A stretch of 64,000 nucleotides of DNA from Herbidospora daliensis (GCF_001570585.1 NZ_BBXF01000002.1:1062898-1126897), one strand, 5' to 3'; counted from the first letter of the stretch, positions 54,032-62,785 are shown. Numbers and translations are program-made. Notes: generated by a model from the letters alone, not told the origin.

Positions 54032-55237
54032 ATGAGAAAACGCTCGATCATCAGCGCGGGATTGGCGGCCGTCGTCCCGTTACTGGCCGGACTGGTGGCG
54101 CTCACCGGCGCGCCCGCCGCCGCGGCGGTCGGCGGTTCCGGCCCTTACCCGGCTGACTGGGAGACCTCCAACAGCCTGCAGAACCACACCATCTACCGGC
54201 CCGTGAACATCCCGTCGGTGAAACTGCCCATCTACGTGTGGGGCAACGGCGGCTGCTCCGCCAACGGGTTGTCGCAGGCCAACTTCCTCCGTGAGATCGC
54301 CTCCCACGGGTTCCTGGTCATCGCCAACGGCGGCCCGAACGCCTCGGGTTCGACGACGTCGCAGATGCTCACCCAGTCGATCGACTGGGCGATCTCGGAG
54401 AACGGCCGCCAGGGCAGCACCTTCTACAACAGGCTCGACACCGGCAAGATCGGCGTCGGCGGCTTCTCCTGCGGCGGCCTGGAGGCCTACGCCGTCTCCA
54501 ACGACTCACGCATCAGCACGACCACCATCTTCAGCAGCGGTCTGCTGAACGACGGCGACGACTACCAGCTGCGGCGGCTGACCAAGCCGATCGGCTACTT
54601 CATCGGCGGCAGCAGCGACATCGCCTACGGCAACGCCATGGACGACTGGGGCAAACTGCCCAGCGGGCTGCCCGCGTTCATGGGCAACCTGAACGTCGGC
54701 CACGGCGGCACCTACGGCCAGACCAACGGCGGCGAGTTCGGCCGGGTCGCGGTGTTGTGGCTGAAGTGGCGGCTGAAGGGCGACATCACGGCCGGCGCGA
54801 CCTTCGCCGGCAGCAGCTGCGTGTTGTGCAGCAGCGGGTGGCAGGTCCAGCGCAAGAACCTGGTCCTCGACGGCAGCTCCCCCTCGCCCTCGCCCAGCCC
54901 GTCGCCCAGTCCCTCGCCCAGCCCGTCGCCCAGCGCCGGGACCGAGGGGTGCTCGGCGACGTACACGGTGCAGGACCAGTGGAACAGCGGGTTCGTGGCC
55001 AGCATGACCGTCACCGCGGGCAGCACCGCGATCCGCGGCTGGCGGCTGACCCTGACGCTGCCCTCCGGGGCGGCGATCTCGACGATGTGGAACGGCGTCA
55101 ACTCCGGCACGACCGGAGCCGTGACCGTCACCAACCAGAGCTACAACGGGAACCTGTCGGCCGGGCAGAGCGCCACCCTCGGATTCCAGGGCACCGGGAC
55201 CGGCGCCGGCGCGACCGTGACCTGTACCGCCACCTGA
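54032..55237 (+). CDS. Secreted alpha/beta hydrolase with CBM2
   Basis: 401 aa from ATG 54032. Signal peptide (ends PAAAAVG). The hydrolase domain has a nucleophile elbow GFSCGGLEA, an Asp in GGSSDIAYG and a His in NVGHGGTYG as the likely triad. A 19-residue Ser-Pro linker leads to a cellulose-binding CBM2 with conserved Trp residues (DQWNSGF, IRGWRLTL, TMWNG). It would attach to cellulose and cleave an ester or amide nearby. Substrate unknown. Confidence 0.85.
   Translation: MRKRSIISAGLAAVVPLLAGLVALTGAPAAAAVGGSGPYPADWETSNSLQNHTIYRPVNIPSVKLPIYVWGNGGCSANGLSQANFLREIASHGFLVIANGGPNASGSTTSQMLTQSIDWAISENGRQGSTFYNRLDTGKIGVGGFSCGGLEAYAVSNDSRISTTTIFSSGLLNDGDDYQLRRLTKPIGYFIGGSSDIAYGNAMDDWGKLPSGLPAFMGNLNVGHGGTYGQTNGGEFGRVAVLWLKWRLKGDITAGATFAGSSCVLCSSGWQVQRKNLVLDGSSPSPSPSPSPSPSPSPSPSAGTEGCSATYTVQDQWNSGFVASMTVTAGSTAIRGWRLTLTLPSGAAISTMWNGVNSGTTGAVTVTNQSYNGNLSAGQSATLGFQGTGTGAGATVTCTAT
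54878..54934 (+). repeat. Ser-Pro linker coding repeat
   Basis: Tandem Ser-Pro codons (CCC TCG and CCC AGC units) encode the 19-residue flexible linker between hydrolase and CBM2. Repeat number may vary between strains. Confidence 0.9.
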
Positions 55238-55259
55238 CACATATATAAGGTGTGCGCCA

Positions 55260-55283
55260 GCCCGTGGCCGGTGGGCCACGGGC
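55260..55283 (+). terminator. Hairpin after the CBM2 hydrolase gene
   Basis: GCCCGTGGCC and GGCCACGGGC form a perfect 10-bp stem with a 4-base loop, 22 bases after the stop. No T-run follows, but such stems act as terminators in GC-rich actinomycetes. Confidence 0.7.
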
Positions 55284-55336
55284 TTCGGCGTACGCCGGTG
55301 TGTGACTCTGAGTAATCGAATTACTACTATCCAGGT

Positions 55337-55711
55337 ATGCGCACTCTTGTCGTCGCCGCCCTCGTGGCCGTCCCGCTGTTCGCCGCCCACCCCGCCGTGG
55401 CCGAGGCGCCCTCCGGGGCGCTGGTGCTCACCCGGAGCGTGAACGGCGGGCAGAAGGTGGTCGCCAAGCTCCTCTGCGACCCCGACGGGGGCTCGCACCC
55501 GGCGGCGAAGCAGGCGTGCGATCTGCTCCGGTCGGTCGACGGCGACCTCGCCAAGCTGGCGTACGACCCCGGCCGGATCTGCACCAAGGAGTACTTCCCG
55601 CACCAGGTGACCGCCGCCGGCACCTGGAAGGGCCAGGCGGTGCGCTACGCCCGGACCTTCGGCAACCGCTGTGAGATGTCGGCCGTCACCGGAGACCTGT
55701 TCACCTTCTGA
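55337..55711 (+). CDS. Secreted subtilisin-inhibitor-like (SSI) protein
   Basis: 124 aa from ATG 55337. Signal peptide (ends HPAVA|EA). SSI family with four cysteines at 47, 61, 82 and 112 and the CDPDGGSHPAAKQAC segment. The reactive loop is CTKEYFP: the P1 position, Met in Streptomyces SSI, is K84 here. This predicts inhibition of trypsin-like rather than subtilisin-like proteases. Overlaps the next gene tail to tail by 11 bases. Confidence 0.93.
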   Translation: MRTLVVAALVAVPLFAAHPAVAEAPSGALVLTRSVNGGQKVVAKLLCDPDGGSHPAAKQACDLLRSVDGDLAKLAYDPGRICTKEYFPHQVTAAGTWKGQAVRYARTFGNRCEMSAVTGDLFTF

Positions 55712-56720
55712 TCCGGCGCAGCCGGGCGTCCTGGAGCGCGGGCGGGGTCGTGCCGTAGTTGTCCTCGGGGTTGAGGTCGACGCCCGGTGGCACGATCGCG
55801 TCGATGCGGTCGAGCACGTCGTCGCTCAGGTCGACGTCGGCGCCCGGCAGCAGTCCGTCGAGCTGCTCGGCGGTACGCGGCCCGATCAGCACCGACGTCA
55901 CCGCCGGGTGCGCGCGGGCGAAGGCGACCGCGAGTTGCGGCAGGGTCAGGCCCGCCTCGGCGGCGAGCGTGCCGAGTTCGGCCAGCGCGGTGGCCTTGAG
56001 CCGGCCGGCCGGGGTCTCGGTGTCGTACCGGCCCGGCAGGAGGGTGGCGCGGTGGCCGCTCGCCAGGTCGGCGCGGCCGGAGAGCCAGCCGCCGTTGAGC
56101 GGGCCGAAGGTGAGCACGCCCATCCCGTGGCGCTGGACCGTCGGGAAGACGGCCGCCTCGGGCTTGCGGGTGAAGATCGAGTACATCGACTGCTCGACCA
56201 GGAACCGGTGGGTCCCGGCGCGTTCGGCGGCCCACTGCGCCTCGGTGATCAGCTCGGCCGGGAACATCGACGAGCCGAACGCGCGGATCTTGCCCGCCCG
56301 GACGAGGTCGGTGAGGGCCGAGAGCGTCTCGCCGACGTCGGTCTCGTGGTCGGGGCGGTGCATCTGGTAGAGGTCGATGTGGTCGACGTCGAGACGGCGC
56401 AGGCTGTCGTCGACCGCCTTGACGATCCACCGGCGCGAGCCGCCCCGCCGGTTGGGGTCGTCGCCCATCGGCAGGCCGAACTTGGTGGCGATCACCAGGT
56501 CGTCGCGGCGGCCCTTGACGGCCTTGGCGACGATCTCCTCGCACTCGCCGCCGGAGTAGACGTCGGCGGTGTCGATCACGTTGACGCCCGCGTCGAGGGC
56601 GCGGTGGATGATGCGGATCGCGTCGTCGTGGTCGCGGTTCCCCATGCTGCCGAACATCATCGCGCCGAGGGACAGTTCGCTGACGGAGATCCCGGTCGCG
56701 CCGAGAGTTCTGCGTTTCAT
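55701..56720 (-). CDS. Aldo/keto reductase
   Basis: 339 aa from ATG 56720; GTG 56732 is possible. TIM barrel: RRTLGATGISVSELSLGAMM, catalytic Asp/Tyr region NVIDTADVYSGGECEE, Lys in DLVIATKFG and the His in HIDLYQMHRPD. All catalytic positions are present. Substrate unknown. Divergent from an AraC regulator, which probably controls it. Confidence 0.92.
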   Translation of the reverse strand: MKRRTLGATGISVSELSLGAMMFGSMGNRDHDDAIRIIHRALDAGVNVIDTADVYSGGECEEIVAKAVKGRRDDLVIATKFGLPMGDDPNRRGGSRRWIVKAVDDSLRRLDVDHIDLYQMHRPDHETDVGETLSALTDLVRAGKIRAFGSSMFPAELITEAQWAAERAGTHRFLVEQSMYSIFTRKPEAAVFPTVQRHGMGVLTFGPLNGGWLSGRADLASGHRATLLPGRYDTETPAGRLKATALAELGTLAAEAGLTLPQLAVAFARAHPAVTSVLIGPRTAEQLDGLLPGADVDLSDDVLDRIDAIVPPGVDLNPEDNYGTTPPALQDARLRRIRR

Positions 56721-56757
56721 GCGGTCAATCACAACAAGCCGGGCGGCCGGGCCGTGA

Positions 56758-56789
56758 GCCCGATCCTGCCGCCGACGTGCCCGATCCTG
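56758..56789. promoter_or_regulatory. AraC-type direct repeats
   Basis: GCCCGATCCTG occurs twice, starting at 56758 and 56779, exactly 21 bases apart (two helical turns). This is the geometry AraC proteins use. It lies between the divergent reductase and araC genes. Confidence 0.65.
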
Positions 56790-56815
56790 TCAACGAGGGT
56801 GGTTGACTGGCGCGT

Positions 56816-57688
56816 ATGGAGCTCCTCGACGAGATGCGGCGGCTGATCATGCGCCACACCGCCGGCACCCGTCAGCGGACGATCACGGGCGGGGTGACCA
56901 TCGCGTCGGTGGCCTGCTCGACCGAGCCGGTCGGCACCATCTCCGAGCCGTCGCTCGCGATCGTCGCCCAGGGCGTCAAGCGCACGGTGCTCAACGGGGT
57001 GCCCTACGACTACCGCGCCGGGCAGTACGTCGTCGTCTCCGTCGACCTCCCCGTCGTCGGCCAGGCGCTGGCGGCCACCCGCGAGAAGCCGTTCGTGGTC
57101 TTCAGCATGTCGCTGAGCCCGGCGGTGATCGCGCCGCTGCTGCTGGAGACCGCCGTGACCGGCCCGCCCCCGGAGTTCACCGGCCTGGCGGTGAGCGACG
57201 CCACGCCGGAACTGCTCGATCCGGTCGTACGTCTGCTGCGCGTCGCCGACCGGCCCGACGACCTGCGGGTGCTCGCGCCCGGCTACCAGCGGGAGATCCT
57301 CTGGTGGCTGCTCAGCGGCGACCAGGGCGCGATCGTGCGGCAGATCGGCCTCGTCGACGGCAACCTCGCGCAGATCTCGCGGGGCATCCGCTGGATCCGC
57401 GAGCACTACCGGGAGCACCTCGTCATCGCCGACCTGGCGGAGCTCTGCGGGATGAGCGCGTCGACCTTCCACCGGCACTTCCGCGCGGCGACGTCGATGA
57501 CGCCCGTCCAGTTCCAGAAGCAGATCCGGCTCCAGGCCGCCCGCGCCCTGCTGATGACTCGGGCGGGCAACGTGGCCGAGGTCGGCTACTTCGTCGGCTA
57601 CGAAAGCACGTCGCAGTTCAGCCGCGAGTACCGCAAGGCGTTCGGGGCCTCTCCCGGCCGCGACGCCGCCCAGCTCGCCAACCGCTGA
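56816..57688 (+). CDS. AraC-family transcriptional regulator
   Basis: 290 aa from ATG 56816. N-terminal AraC_N domain (IASVACSTEPVGTISEPSLA), and a C-terminal pair of helix-turn-helix motifs (LVIADLAELCGMSASTFHRH; VAEVGYFVGYESTSQFSREY). This subfamily often sits opposite the oxidoreductase it controls, as here. Confidence 0.92.
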   Translation: MELLDEMRRLIMRHTAGTRQRTITGGVTIASVACSTEPVGTISEPSLAIVAQGVKRTVLNGVPYDYRAGQYVVVSVDLPVVGQALAATREKPFVVFSMSLSPAVIAPLLLETAVTGPPPEFTGLAVSDATPELLDPVVRLLRVADRPDDLRVLAPGYQREILWWLLSGDQGAIVRQIGLVDGNLAQISRGIRWIREHYREHLVIADLAELCGMSASTFHRHFRAATSMTPVQFQKQIRLQAARALLMTRAGNVAEVGYFVGYESTSQFSREYRKAFGASPGRDAAQLANR

Positions 57689-57699
57689 GCCTGAAACTT

Positions 57700-58344
57700 T
57701 CAGGCTTCGGGCCTCACGTGGCCCGTCGACCAGGCCCACGCGGCGATGCCCACCCGGTTGCGCGCCGCGAGCTTCCGCTGGATCCCGGCGACGTGGTTCT
57801 TGACCGTCCCGGCCGTGATGAACAGGGCCGCCGCGATCTCGGCGTTGGTGTGACCGAGGGCGACCAGCCGGGCGATCTCCAGCTCGCGGCCGGTGAGGCT
57901 CGCCCGGTCGGCCGGGGCGGGGGCGGTGAGCTCGCGCAGGAGCCGCACGGTGATCTGCGGGCTGATGAGCGTGTCGCCCGACACCGCGGCGCGCACCGCC
58001 TCTGCCAGCATGGCCGGGCTCGACCGTTTCAGCAGGAAACCGCAGGCGCCGTTGCGCAGCGCCGTGTGGACGTATTCGTCGAGGTCGAAGGTGGTGACGA
58101 CGACCACCTTGATCGGGTCGGGCGCCTCCGGCCCGGCGAGCAGGCGGGTGACTTCGAGGCCGTCGAGTCGGGGCATGCGGATGTCGGCGAGCACGACGTC
58201 CGGACGCAGGTGGCGGGCCTGTTCGACGGCGGAGGCGCCGCAGGCGGCCTCGGCGACGACGGTCATGTCGGGCTGGGCGTCGAGGATGATCCGGAACGCG
58301 TCGCGGATGTCCTCCTGGTCGTCGGCCACCAGGACGCGGATCAT
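57700..58344 (-). CDS. LuxR-type response regulator
   Basis: 214 aa from ATG 58344; the frame further upstream belongs to the kinase. Receiver (RVLVADDQEDIRDAF; DVVLADIRMPRLDG; FLLKRSSPAMLAEA) and LuxR helix-turn-helix (LTGRELEIARLVALGHTNAE; GTVKNHVAGIQRKL). Overlaps its kinase by 4 bases. Confidence 0.94.
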   Translation of the reverse strand: MIRVLVADDQEDIRDAFRIILDAQPDMTVVAEAACGASAVEQARHLRPDVVLADIRMPRLDGLEVTRLLAGPEAPDPIKVVVVTTFDLDEYVHTALRNGACGFLLKRSSPAMLAEAVRAAVSGDTLISPQITVRLLRELTAPAPADRASLTGRELEIARLVALGHTNAEIAAALFITAGTVKNHVAGIQRKLAARNRVGIAAWAWSTGHVRPEA

Positions 58345-59303
58345 GCTGCCGCCGTCGGCATCGTGGCCTCGACCCGCCAGCCGCGCGGCCGGTGCGGTCC
58401 GGCGGTCAGCGTGCCGCCGAGCGCCTCGACACGTTCGGCCAGGCCGGGCAGGCCGGAACCGCCGTCGCCGCGCACGCCGCCGGGCCCGTCGTCGGTCACG
58501 GTGACGCGCAGAGCCGGACCGGGCAGATCGGTCACGGTCACCTCCACGCGGCTCGCCGTGGGGGCGTGGCGGCGCACGTTGGTCAGGGCCTCGACGACGA
58601 CCCGGTAGGCCGTGGCCGCCGCCTCCCTGGGCGGGTCGCCGGGCCGCAGGTCGAGGTGGACGCTCGTGCTGCCGGAGAACCGTTCGCACAGGTCGGGCAG
58701 GTCGGCCAGAGACGGGAGCGGCGTGCGGTCGGCGGTGTCGTCGAGCATGCGCACGGTGCGGTCCATCGACGCCAGCGCCTGGAGGGCGGTCTGCTCGATG
58801 CGCTCGAAGAGGGCGACCGCCCGGTGGGGGTCGTGTTCGACGAGGATCCGGCCCGCCTGGGCTTGGGCGAGCATGCCGCTGACGTCGTGGGCGACGAAGT
58901 CGTGCAGGTCGCGGGCGAACTGGGCACGCTGGGCCCGGCGGGCGGCGAGCACCGAGCGGGTGCGGCGGTCGTCGAGGGCCCGCAGGTAGAGGCCGATCGT
59001 GGCGGCCAGCGCCGCCGACAGCGCCCAGACCGCGAAGCCGGCCACCGCCGCCGTCGTGGGCGGGCCCAGACCGTACCGGAGCAGAAGACCCGGGGTGGCC
59101 GGGCCCGCGAGCGCCGCGGCGACCAGCGCGGCGCGGGCGGGGGCGGTGCGGACCGCCAGGACGATCAGCACGAGCAGGCACCCCGACTCGGCGACGATCC
59201 AGCCGGGCGGGCCGGGAGGCCCGCCGGTGGCCACGGTCACGGCGGTGCCGGTCAGCGACGCGACGCCCGCGCCGCCGGTGATCGCCGCGATTCGGATGCG
59301 CAT
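58341..59303 (-). CDS. Sensor histidine kinase (NarL/DesK type)
   Basis: 320 aa from ATG 59303. Four or five short membrane helices (1-110), HisKA_3 box (FARDLHDFVAHDVSGMLAQA) and a HATPase domain (EALTNVRRHAPTAS; DDGPGG; GSGLPGLAERVEALGG). Signal unknown. It is divergent from the membrane-protein gene at 59414, the likely target. Confidence 0.92.
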   Translation of the reverse strand: MRIRIAAITGGAGVASLTGTAVTVATGGPPGPPGWIVAESGCLLVLIVLAVRTAPARAALVAAALAGPATPGLLLRYGLGPPTTAAVAGFAVWALSAALAATIGLYLRALDDRRTRSVLAARRAQRAQFARDLHDFVAHDVSGMLAQAQAGRILVEHDPHRAVALFERIEQTALQALASMDRTVRMLDDTADRTPLPSLADLPDLCERFSGSTSVHLDLRPGDPPREAAATAYRVVVEALTNVRRHAPTASRVEVTVTDLPGPALRVTVTDDGPGGVRGDGGSGLPGLAERVEALGGTLTAGPHRPRGWRVEATMPTAAA

Positions 59304-59413
59304 GTGCCGAGCCTAGGCAGCCGCCCGGGTCGCCGCCTATGTGCCGAACGGCATATGGGCCGGGCGGTGCGGCGTCCCCGACGCTGGGGTCGACCGGAAG
59401 AGAGGACGACGTG

Positions 59414-60583
59414 ATGCTCCGCTGGTGGAGGACCTGGCCTACCTGGGCCGCGTACGCCGCGGCCGTCTGGTCGGCGGCTTATGGCGCGCTCGGGGTGTTC
59501 TGGACGCTGGGCGGCGGCGGGTTCCCGTTCGCGCCCGTCGCCGACGACCGGGCGTCGGGCTCGATCCTGGAGGGCAGCCAGGCCGGGGTCGTGGCGCCCG
59601 TCATGGCCGTGGCCGGCTTGGTGGGCACGGCCGTCGCGCTGGCGATGGCCCGCGATTGGGCCAGGGGCCGGGTCAGGACGGCGATGCTGGTCTTCGGCTG
59701 GGTCACGGCCGCGACGCTCGCGCTGGTAATCCCCGACTACACCCTGCTCATGCTGGTGGCCTTCGCGCCGCTGCTGCTGGTGTTCGCCTTCACGGGGGTG
59801 CCGGGTCCGCAGGACGGCATCGGCGACATCCTCTACTGGCACCGGGTGAACCTGATCATCCTGTTCGCGGGCGGCCTGCTGTGGGCTTTGGCGACCCTGG
59901 CCTGCCACCGTCCCGCCGGACGCTGGACCACGCCGGAGGCGGCCCGCCGCTGGGGCCGGTGGGCCGTCCACGTGGCGTGCGCCGCGCCCGTGCCCTACGA
60001 GATCACCCGGATCGCCTGGTATCTCGGGGTCCCGCTCGGCATCCCCGAGGACTTCCTGCTCATGATGCGCCAGACGCCCGGGATGCTGGAGGTCGGCCTC
60101 GGCGGCGCGCTCGCGTCGATCGCCGGCTGCGTGCTCACCCACGGGCTGGTCAGCCGGTGGGGCGAGGTCTATCCCCGCTGGGTCTGGTTCAGGGCGGGCG
60201 AACGGGTGCCGCCCGCGCTGGCCGTGGTCCCGGCGTCGGTCGTGGCGGTGGTGCTGATCCCGGCGGGGCTGATGAACGTCCGCATGGGCGTCGACCCGGC
60301 GACGTGGGGGTTGAACGTGCCCGGCATGGCGTGGACGGTCTGGGGCGCGGCCCTCGGCGTCGCGGCCGGGGCCTACGCCCTGCGCCGGCGGGCGCCGGCC
60401 CTAGACGACGGTGCCGCGCATGAGCCAGTTCGGACCCTCGGCGTAGGCGCCGGCCTCGGCGAAGAACGCGCCGAAGTAGGGCCCGGCGGCGTGCGCGTCG
60501 AAGGCGGCGGCGTCGGCGTAGACCTCGTTCAGGTAGAAGACGTCGGGGTTCGTGTCGTCCGCGATGACCTCGAACCGTCGTGA
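59414..60583 (+). CDS. Polytopic membrane protein with antisense-overlapping tail
   Basis: 389 aa from ATG 59414 (AGAGGAC upstream). About nine membrane helices (AAYAAAVWSAAYGALGVFWT; LMLVAFAPLLLVFAF; VVPASVVAVVLIPAGLMNV), ending near residue 325. The last 60 residues run antisense through the opposing ABM gene and are Gly/Val/Glu-rich with no helices. Family not recognised. It lies beside the divergent two-component genes. The natural end may be near 60400 with a lost stop. Confidence 0.7.
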   Translation: MLRWWRTWPTWAAYAAAVWSAAYGALGVFWTLGGGGFPFAPVADDRASGSILEGSQAGVVAPVMAVAGLVGTAVALAMARDWARGRVRTAMLVFGWVTAATLALVIPDYTLLMLVAFAPLLLVFAFTGVPGPQDGIGDILYWHRVNLIILFAGGLLWALATLACHRPAGRWTTPEAARRWGRWAVHVACAAPVPYEITRIAWYLGVPLGIPEDFLLMMRQTPGMLEVGLGGALASIAGCVLTHGLVSRWGEVYPRWVWFRAGERVPPALAVVPASVVAVVLIPAGLMNVRMGVDPATWGLNVPGMAWTVWGAALGVAAGAYALRRRAPALDDGAAHEPVRTLGVGAGLGEERAEVGPGGVRVEGGGVGVDLVQVEDVGVRVVRDDLEPS

Positions 60584-60688
60584 GCCGGGCTCGTTGGCCA
60601 GGGAGTCGCGTGCGGTCTTGCGCGCCGCCCGGACGAAGTCGTCGCGGTGCTCCGGCCGGACGGTGAAGGAGACGACGAACTGGTACAT
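60401..60688 (-). CDS. Putative quinol monooxygenase (ABM domain)
   Basis: 95 aa from ATG 60688. ABM fold: FVVSFTVRPEHRDDFVRAAR, NEPGSRRFEVIADDTNPDVF, YLNEVYADAAAFDAHAAGPY. It faces an HxlR regulator across two operator-like repeats. Its 3' half overlaps the opposing membrane-protein frame by 183 bases. Of the two, this frame is clearly the conserved one. Confidence 0.88.
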   Translation of the reverse strand: MYQFVVSFTVRPEHRDDFVRAARKTARDSLANEPGSRRFEVIADDTNPDVFYLNEVYADAAAFDAHAAGPYFGAFFAEAGAYAEGPNWLMRGTVV

Positions 60689-60706
60689 GGATGATCCTCC
60701 CGGGCT

Positions 60707-60723
60707 GGTTCGGTGACCGAACC
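60707..60723. promoter_or_regulatory. HxlR operator, site 1
   Basis: GGTTCGGTGACCGAACC is a perfect 17-base palindrome with a central G, in the gap between the ABM and HxlR genes. Confidence 0.75.
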
Positions 60724-60739
60724 ACAACGTAGCATGCCC

Positions 60740-60756
60740 GGTTCACTGACCGAACT
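60740..60756. promoter_or_regulatory. HxlR operator, site 2
   Basis: GGTTCACTGACCGAACT agrees with site 1 at 14 of 17 bases and lies 33 bases from it (three turns), on the hxlR side. Two sites allow graded control of the divergent genes. Confidence 0.65.
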
Positions 60757-60777
60757 GGGATGGATAGGATCGACCGC

Positions 60778-61290
60778 ATGACGCTGCCCAGCACCTACGC
60801 CGACCGCAACTGCTCGCTGGCGCGCGCCCTGGAGGTCGTCGGGGAGCGGTGGACGCTGCTGATCGTGCGCGACGCGTTCTTCGGGGTGCGCCGGTTCGGC
60901 GACTTCGTCACCCAGCTGAAGATCCCGCGCGCCGTGCTGGCCGACCGGCTGAAGCTGCTCGTACGGGAGGGCGTGCTCACCCGCGAAGAGGGCCCGGCCG
61001 TCGAATACCGGCTCACCCCCAAGGGCGTCGAGTTGTGGCCGGTCGTGCGGACCCTGATGACCTGGGGAGACGCCCATTACTCCCCGGCCGGGGCGCCGCG
61101 CTCGGTCCGCCACGACCACGACGGCGGACTGCTCGACCCGGGCGGGCGGTGCGAGCGGTGCGGGCAGCTCGTTCCGGTGGCGGAGACCCGGGTCGAGCCC
61201 GGTCCGGGCTTCGACCCGGCCGACGAGGGCCACGACCCGGTGTCCGACGCGATCAACACACCCCGGCGGCTGCTCGACCCCATCGGCTGA
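60778..61290 (+). CDS. HxlR-family transcriptional regulator
   Basis: 170 aa from ATG 60778; ATG 60760 is possible. HxlR winged helix (CSLARALEVVGERWTLLIVR; FGVRRFGDFVTQL; YRLTPKGVELWPVVRTLMTW). The Cys near the N-terminus is the usual redox/electrophile-sensing position. A longer C-terminus has a CERCGQ pair. It probably represses the divergent monooxygenase until a quinone or electrophile appears. Confidence 0.9.
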   Translation: MTLPSTYADRNCSLARALEVVGERWTLLIVRDAFFGVRRFGDFVTQLKIPRAVLADRLKLLVREGVLTREEGPAVEYRLTPKGVELWPVVRTLMTWGDAHYSPAGAPRSVRHDHDGGLLDPGGRCERCGQLVPVAETRVEPGPGFDPADEGHDPVSDAINTPRRLLDPIG

Positions 61291-61315
61291 CGGGACGCGT
61301 CCCTATAATCCCGGC

Positions 61316-62785
61316 ATGTCAAGATCACCGTCATCGTTCGACATCGCGGTCGGGCTGCTGCACGAGGGCCGGTTGGTCGACGCCGAACAGGTCATGCAGA
61401 AGGAAGTGCGGGAGGTCGAGCGCCGGCACGGCGGGGGGAGCCCCGAATGGGCCGCCGTCCAGTGCGACCTCGGCAACCTCCTCTACGCCTCCGGTCAGCT
61501 CGACCGGGCCGTCGAGCACTTCAGGAAAGCCTGTTCCGGTACGCCCTCCGCCGACCACGAGACCCGCAAGGAGCAGATCACCTACGGGCTCAACCTCGGC
61601 ATGGTGCTGGCCGCCGCCGGCCGGTTCGAGGAGGGCGAGGCCGAGTTGCGGCGCAACCTCGGAGAACGCCTCGACTTCTACGGCCGCGACCACCCCGGCT
61701 ACGCCTTCGCCCTCGAACCGCTGGCCGACCTCCTGCTGGGGCGCGGCGACGTCGCCCAGGCCCGCCAGGTCGCCGAGGAGGCGGTCGGCGTCTACTGGAA
61801 CAACGGCCACGAGCGGGTCGCCGCCGCGCTGGCGTTGCGGGGCGAGATCGTCGTGGCCGAGGGGACCGGCGAGGCGCCGTTCTCCGCGCTCGACCGGCTG
61901 CCCGACGAGGTCGTCGAGGGCATCGCCGGCACGGTGATCGAGCGGGCGGTCCGCGATCCGAGGGCGGGCAGGGCCGTGCTGGCCCCGCTGGCCGACGCCC
62001 TGGAGGAACGTCTGGGGCCCGACCACCAGGCGACGCTCAACACGCTCTCGCAACTGGCCAACGCCGGTGGCGACGCCGGCGACGAGGCGGGACGGGTCGA
62101 GACGATCAGGAAGGTGCTCGCCTCCTACGACCGGCAGGGCCGGGAGCACGACGCGTTCATGGCGGCGCTCGGCCTGGCGATGGCGCAGGACGACGCGGGC
62201 GACACGGCGGGGGCGTTCGAGACGTACGCGCAGGCTCAGAGCAGGGCCGACGCCCTCGGGCGTCCGGAGTTCCACGCGCAGGTGCTGCGCAACTGGGGGC
62301 TCGCGCTGGCGGCGGCCGACCGGCCCGCCGAAGCGGAGGAACGCCTGCGGGCGGCCGTCGGGGTGGCCGATCTCGGGACCGACTACGAGATCCTCGGCCG
62401 GTCGCGGATCGCGCTCGGCCTCTTCCTGCAGCACGCCGACCGTTTCGACGAGGCCCGGCAGGTCGTGGAGGCCGGGCTGGCGACGCTGGACGGCGCGCAT
62501 CCCGACGCGATCACCGGCCGGAGTCACCTCACGGCCATCGCGGCGGGTCAGTCGTGCGGGTGCGGCGACATCGAGGCGACGATCGCCGTCGCGTTCAAGG
62601 AGTTCGTCCTCGGCAGGCTGCCGGGCGATCTGCTGGAGGACCTCGACGTCACCGTGCGGGACGGCGAGTTCTCGGTCGACGTGCGGCTGCGCCGCGAACC
62701 GGCCGAAGCCGAGATCGAGCACCTGAACCAGCTGTTGCAGAGCGCGACCGCCGAGTTCCGCGGCCGGCTGGTCGCCGGCGGCTGA
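61316..62785 (+). CDS. Tetratricopeptide-repeat protein
   Basis: 489 aa from ATG 61316. Helical TPR-like repeats throughout (AAVQCDLGNLLYASGQLDRA; NLGMVLAAAGRFEEGEAELR; ALEPLADLLLGRGDVAQARQ; NWGLALAAADRPAEAEERLR). No enzymatic or DNA-binding domain; the last 90 residues (with SCGCGDIEAT) are a separate small domain. A soluble scaffold; partner unknown. Confidence 0.82.
   Translation: MSRSPSSFDIAVGLLHEGRLVDAEQVMQKEVREVERRHGGGSPEWAAVQCDLGNLLYASGQLDRAVEHFRKACSGTPSADHETRKEQITYGLNLGMVLAAAGRFEEGEAELRRNLGERLDFYGRDHPGYAFALEPLADLLLGRGDVAQARQVAEEAVGVYWNNGHERVAAALALRGEIVVAEGTGEAPFSALDRLPDEVVEGIAGTVIERAVRDPRAGRAVLAPLADALEERLGPDHQATLNTLSQLANAGGDAGDEAGRVETIRKVLASYDRQGREHDAFMAALGLAMAQDDAGDTAGAFETYAQAQSRADALGRPEFHAQVLRNWGLALAAADRPAEAEERLRAAVGVADLGTDYEILGRSRIALGLFLQHADRFDEARQVVEAGLATLDGAHPDAITGRSHLTAIAAGQSCGCGDIEATIAVAFKEFVLGRLPGDLLEDLDVTVRDGEFSVDVRLRREPAEAEIEHLNQLLQSATAEFRGRLVAGG

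Noticed and set aside
54878-54934. Tandem GC-rich repeat as a CRISPR or regulatory array
   Set aside because: It is in frame and encodes the Ser-Pro linker of the secreted hydrolase.
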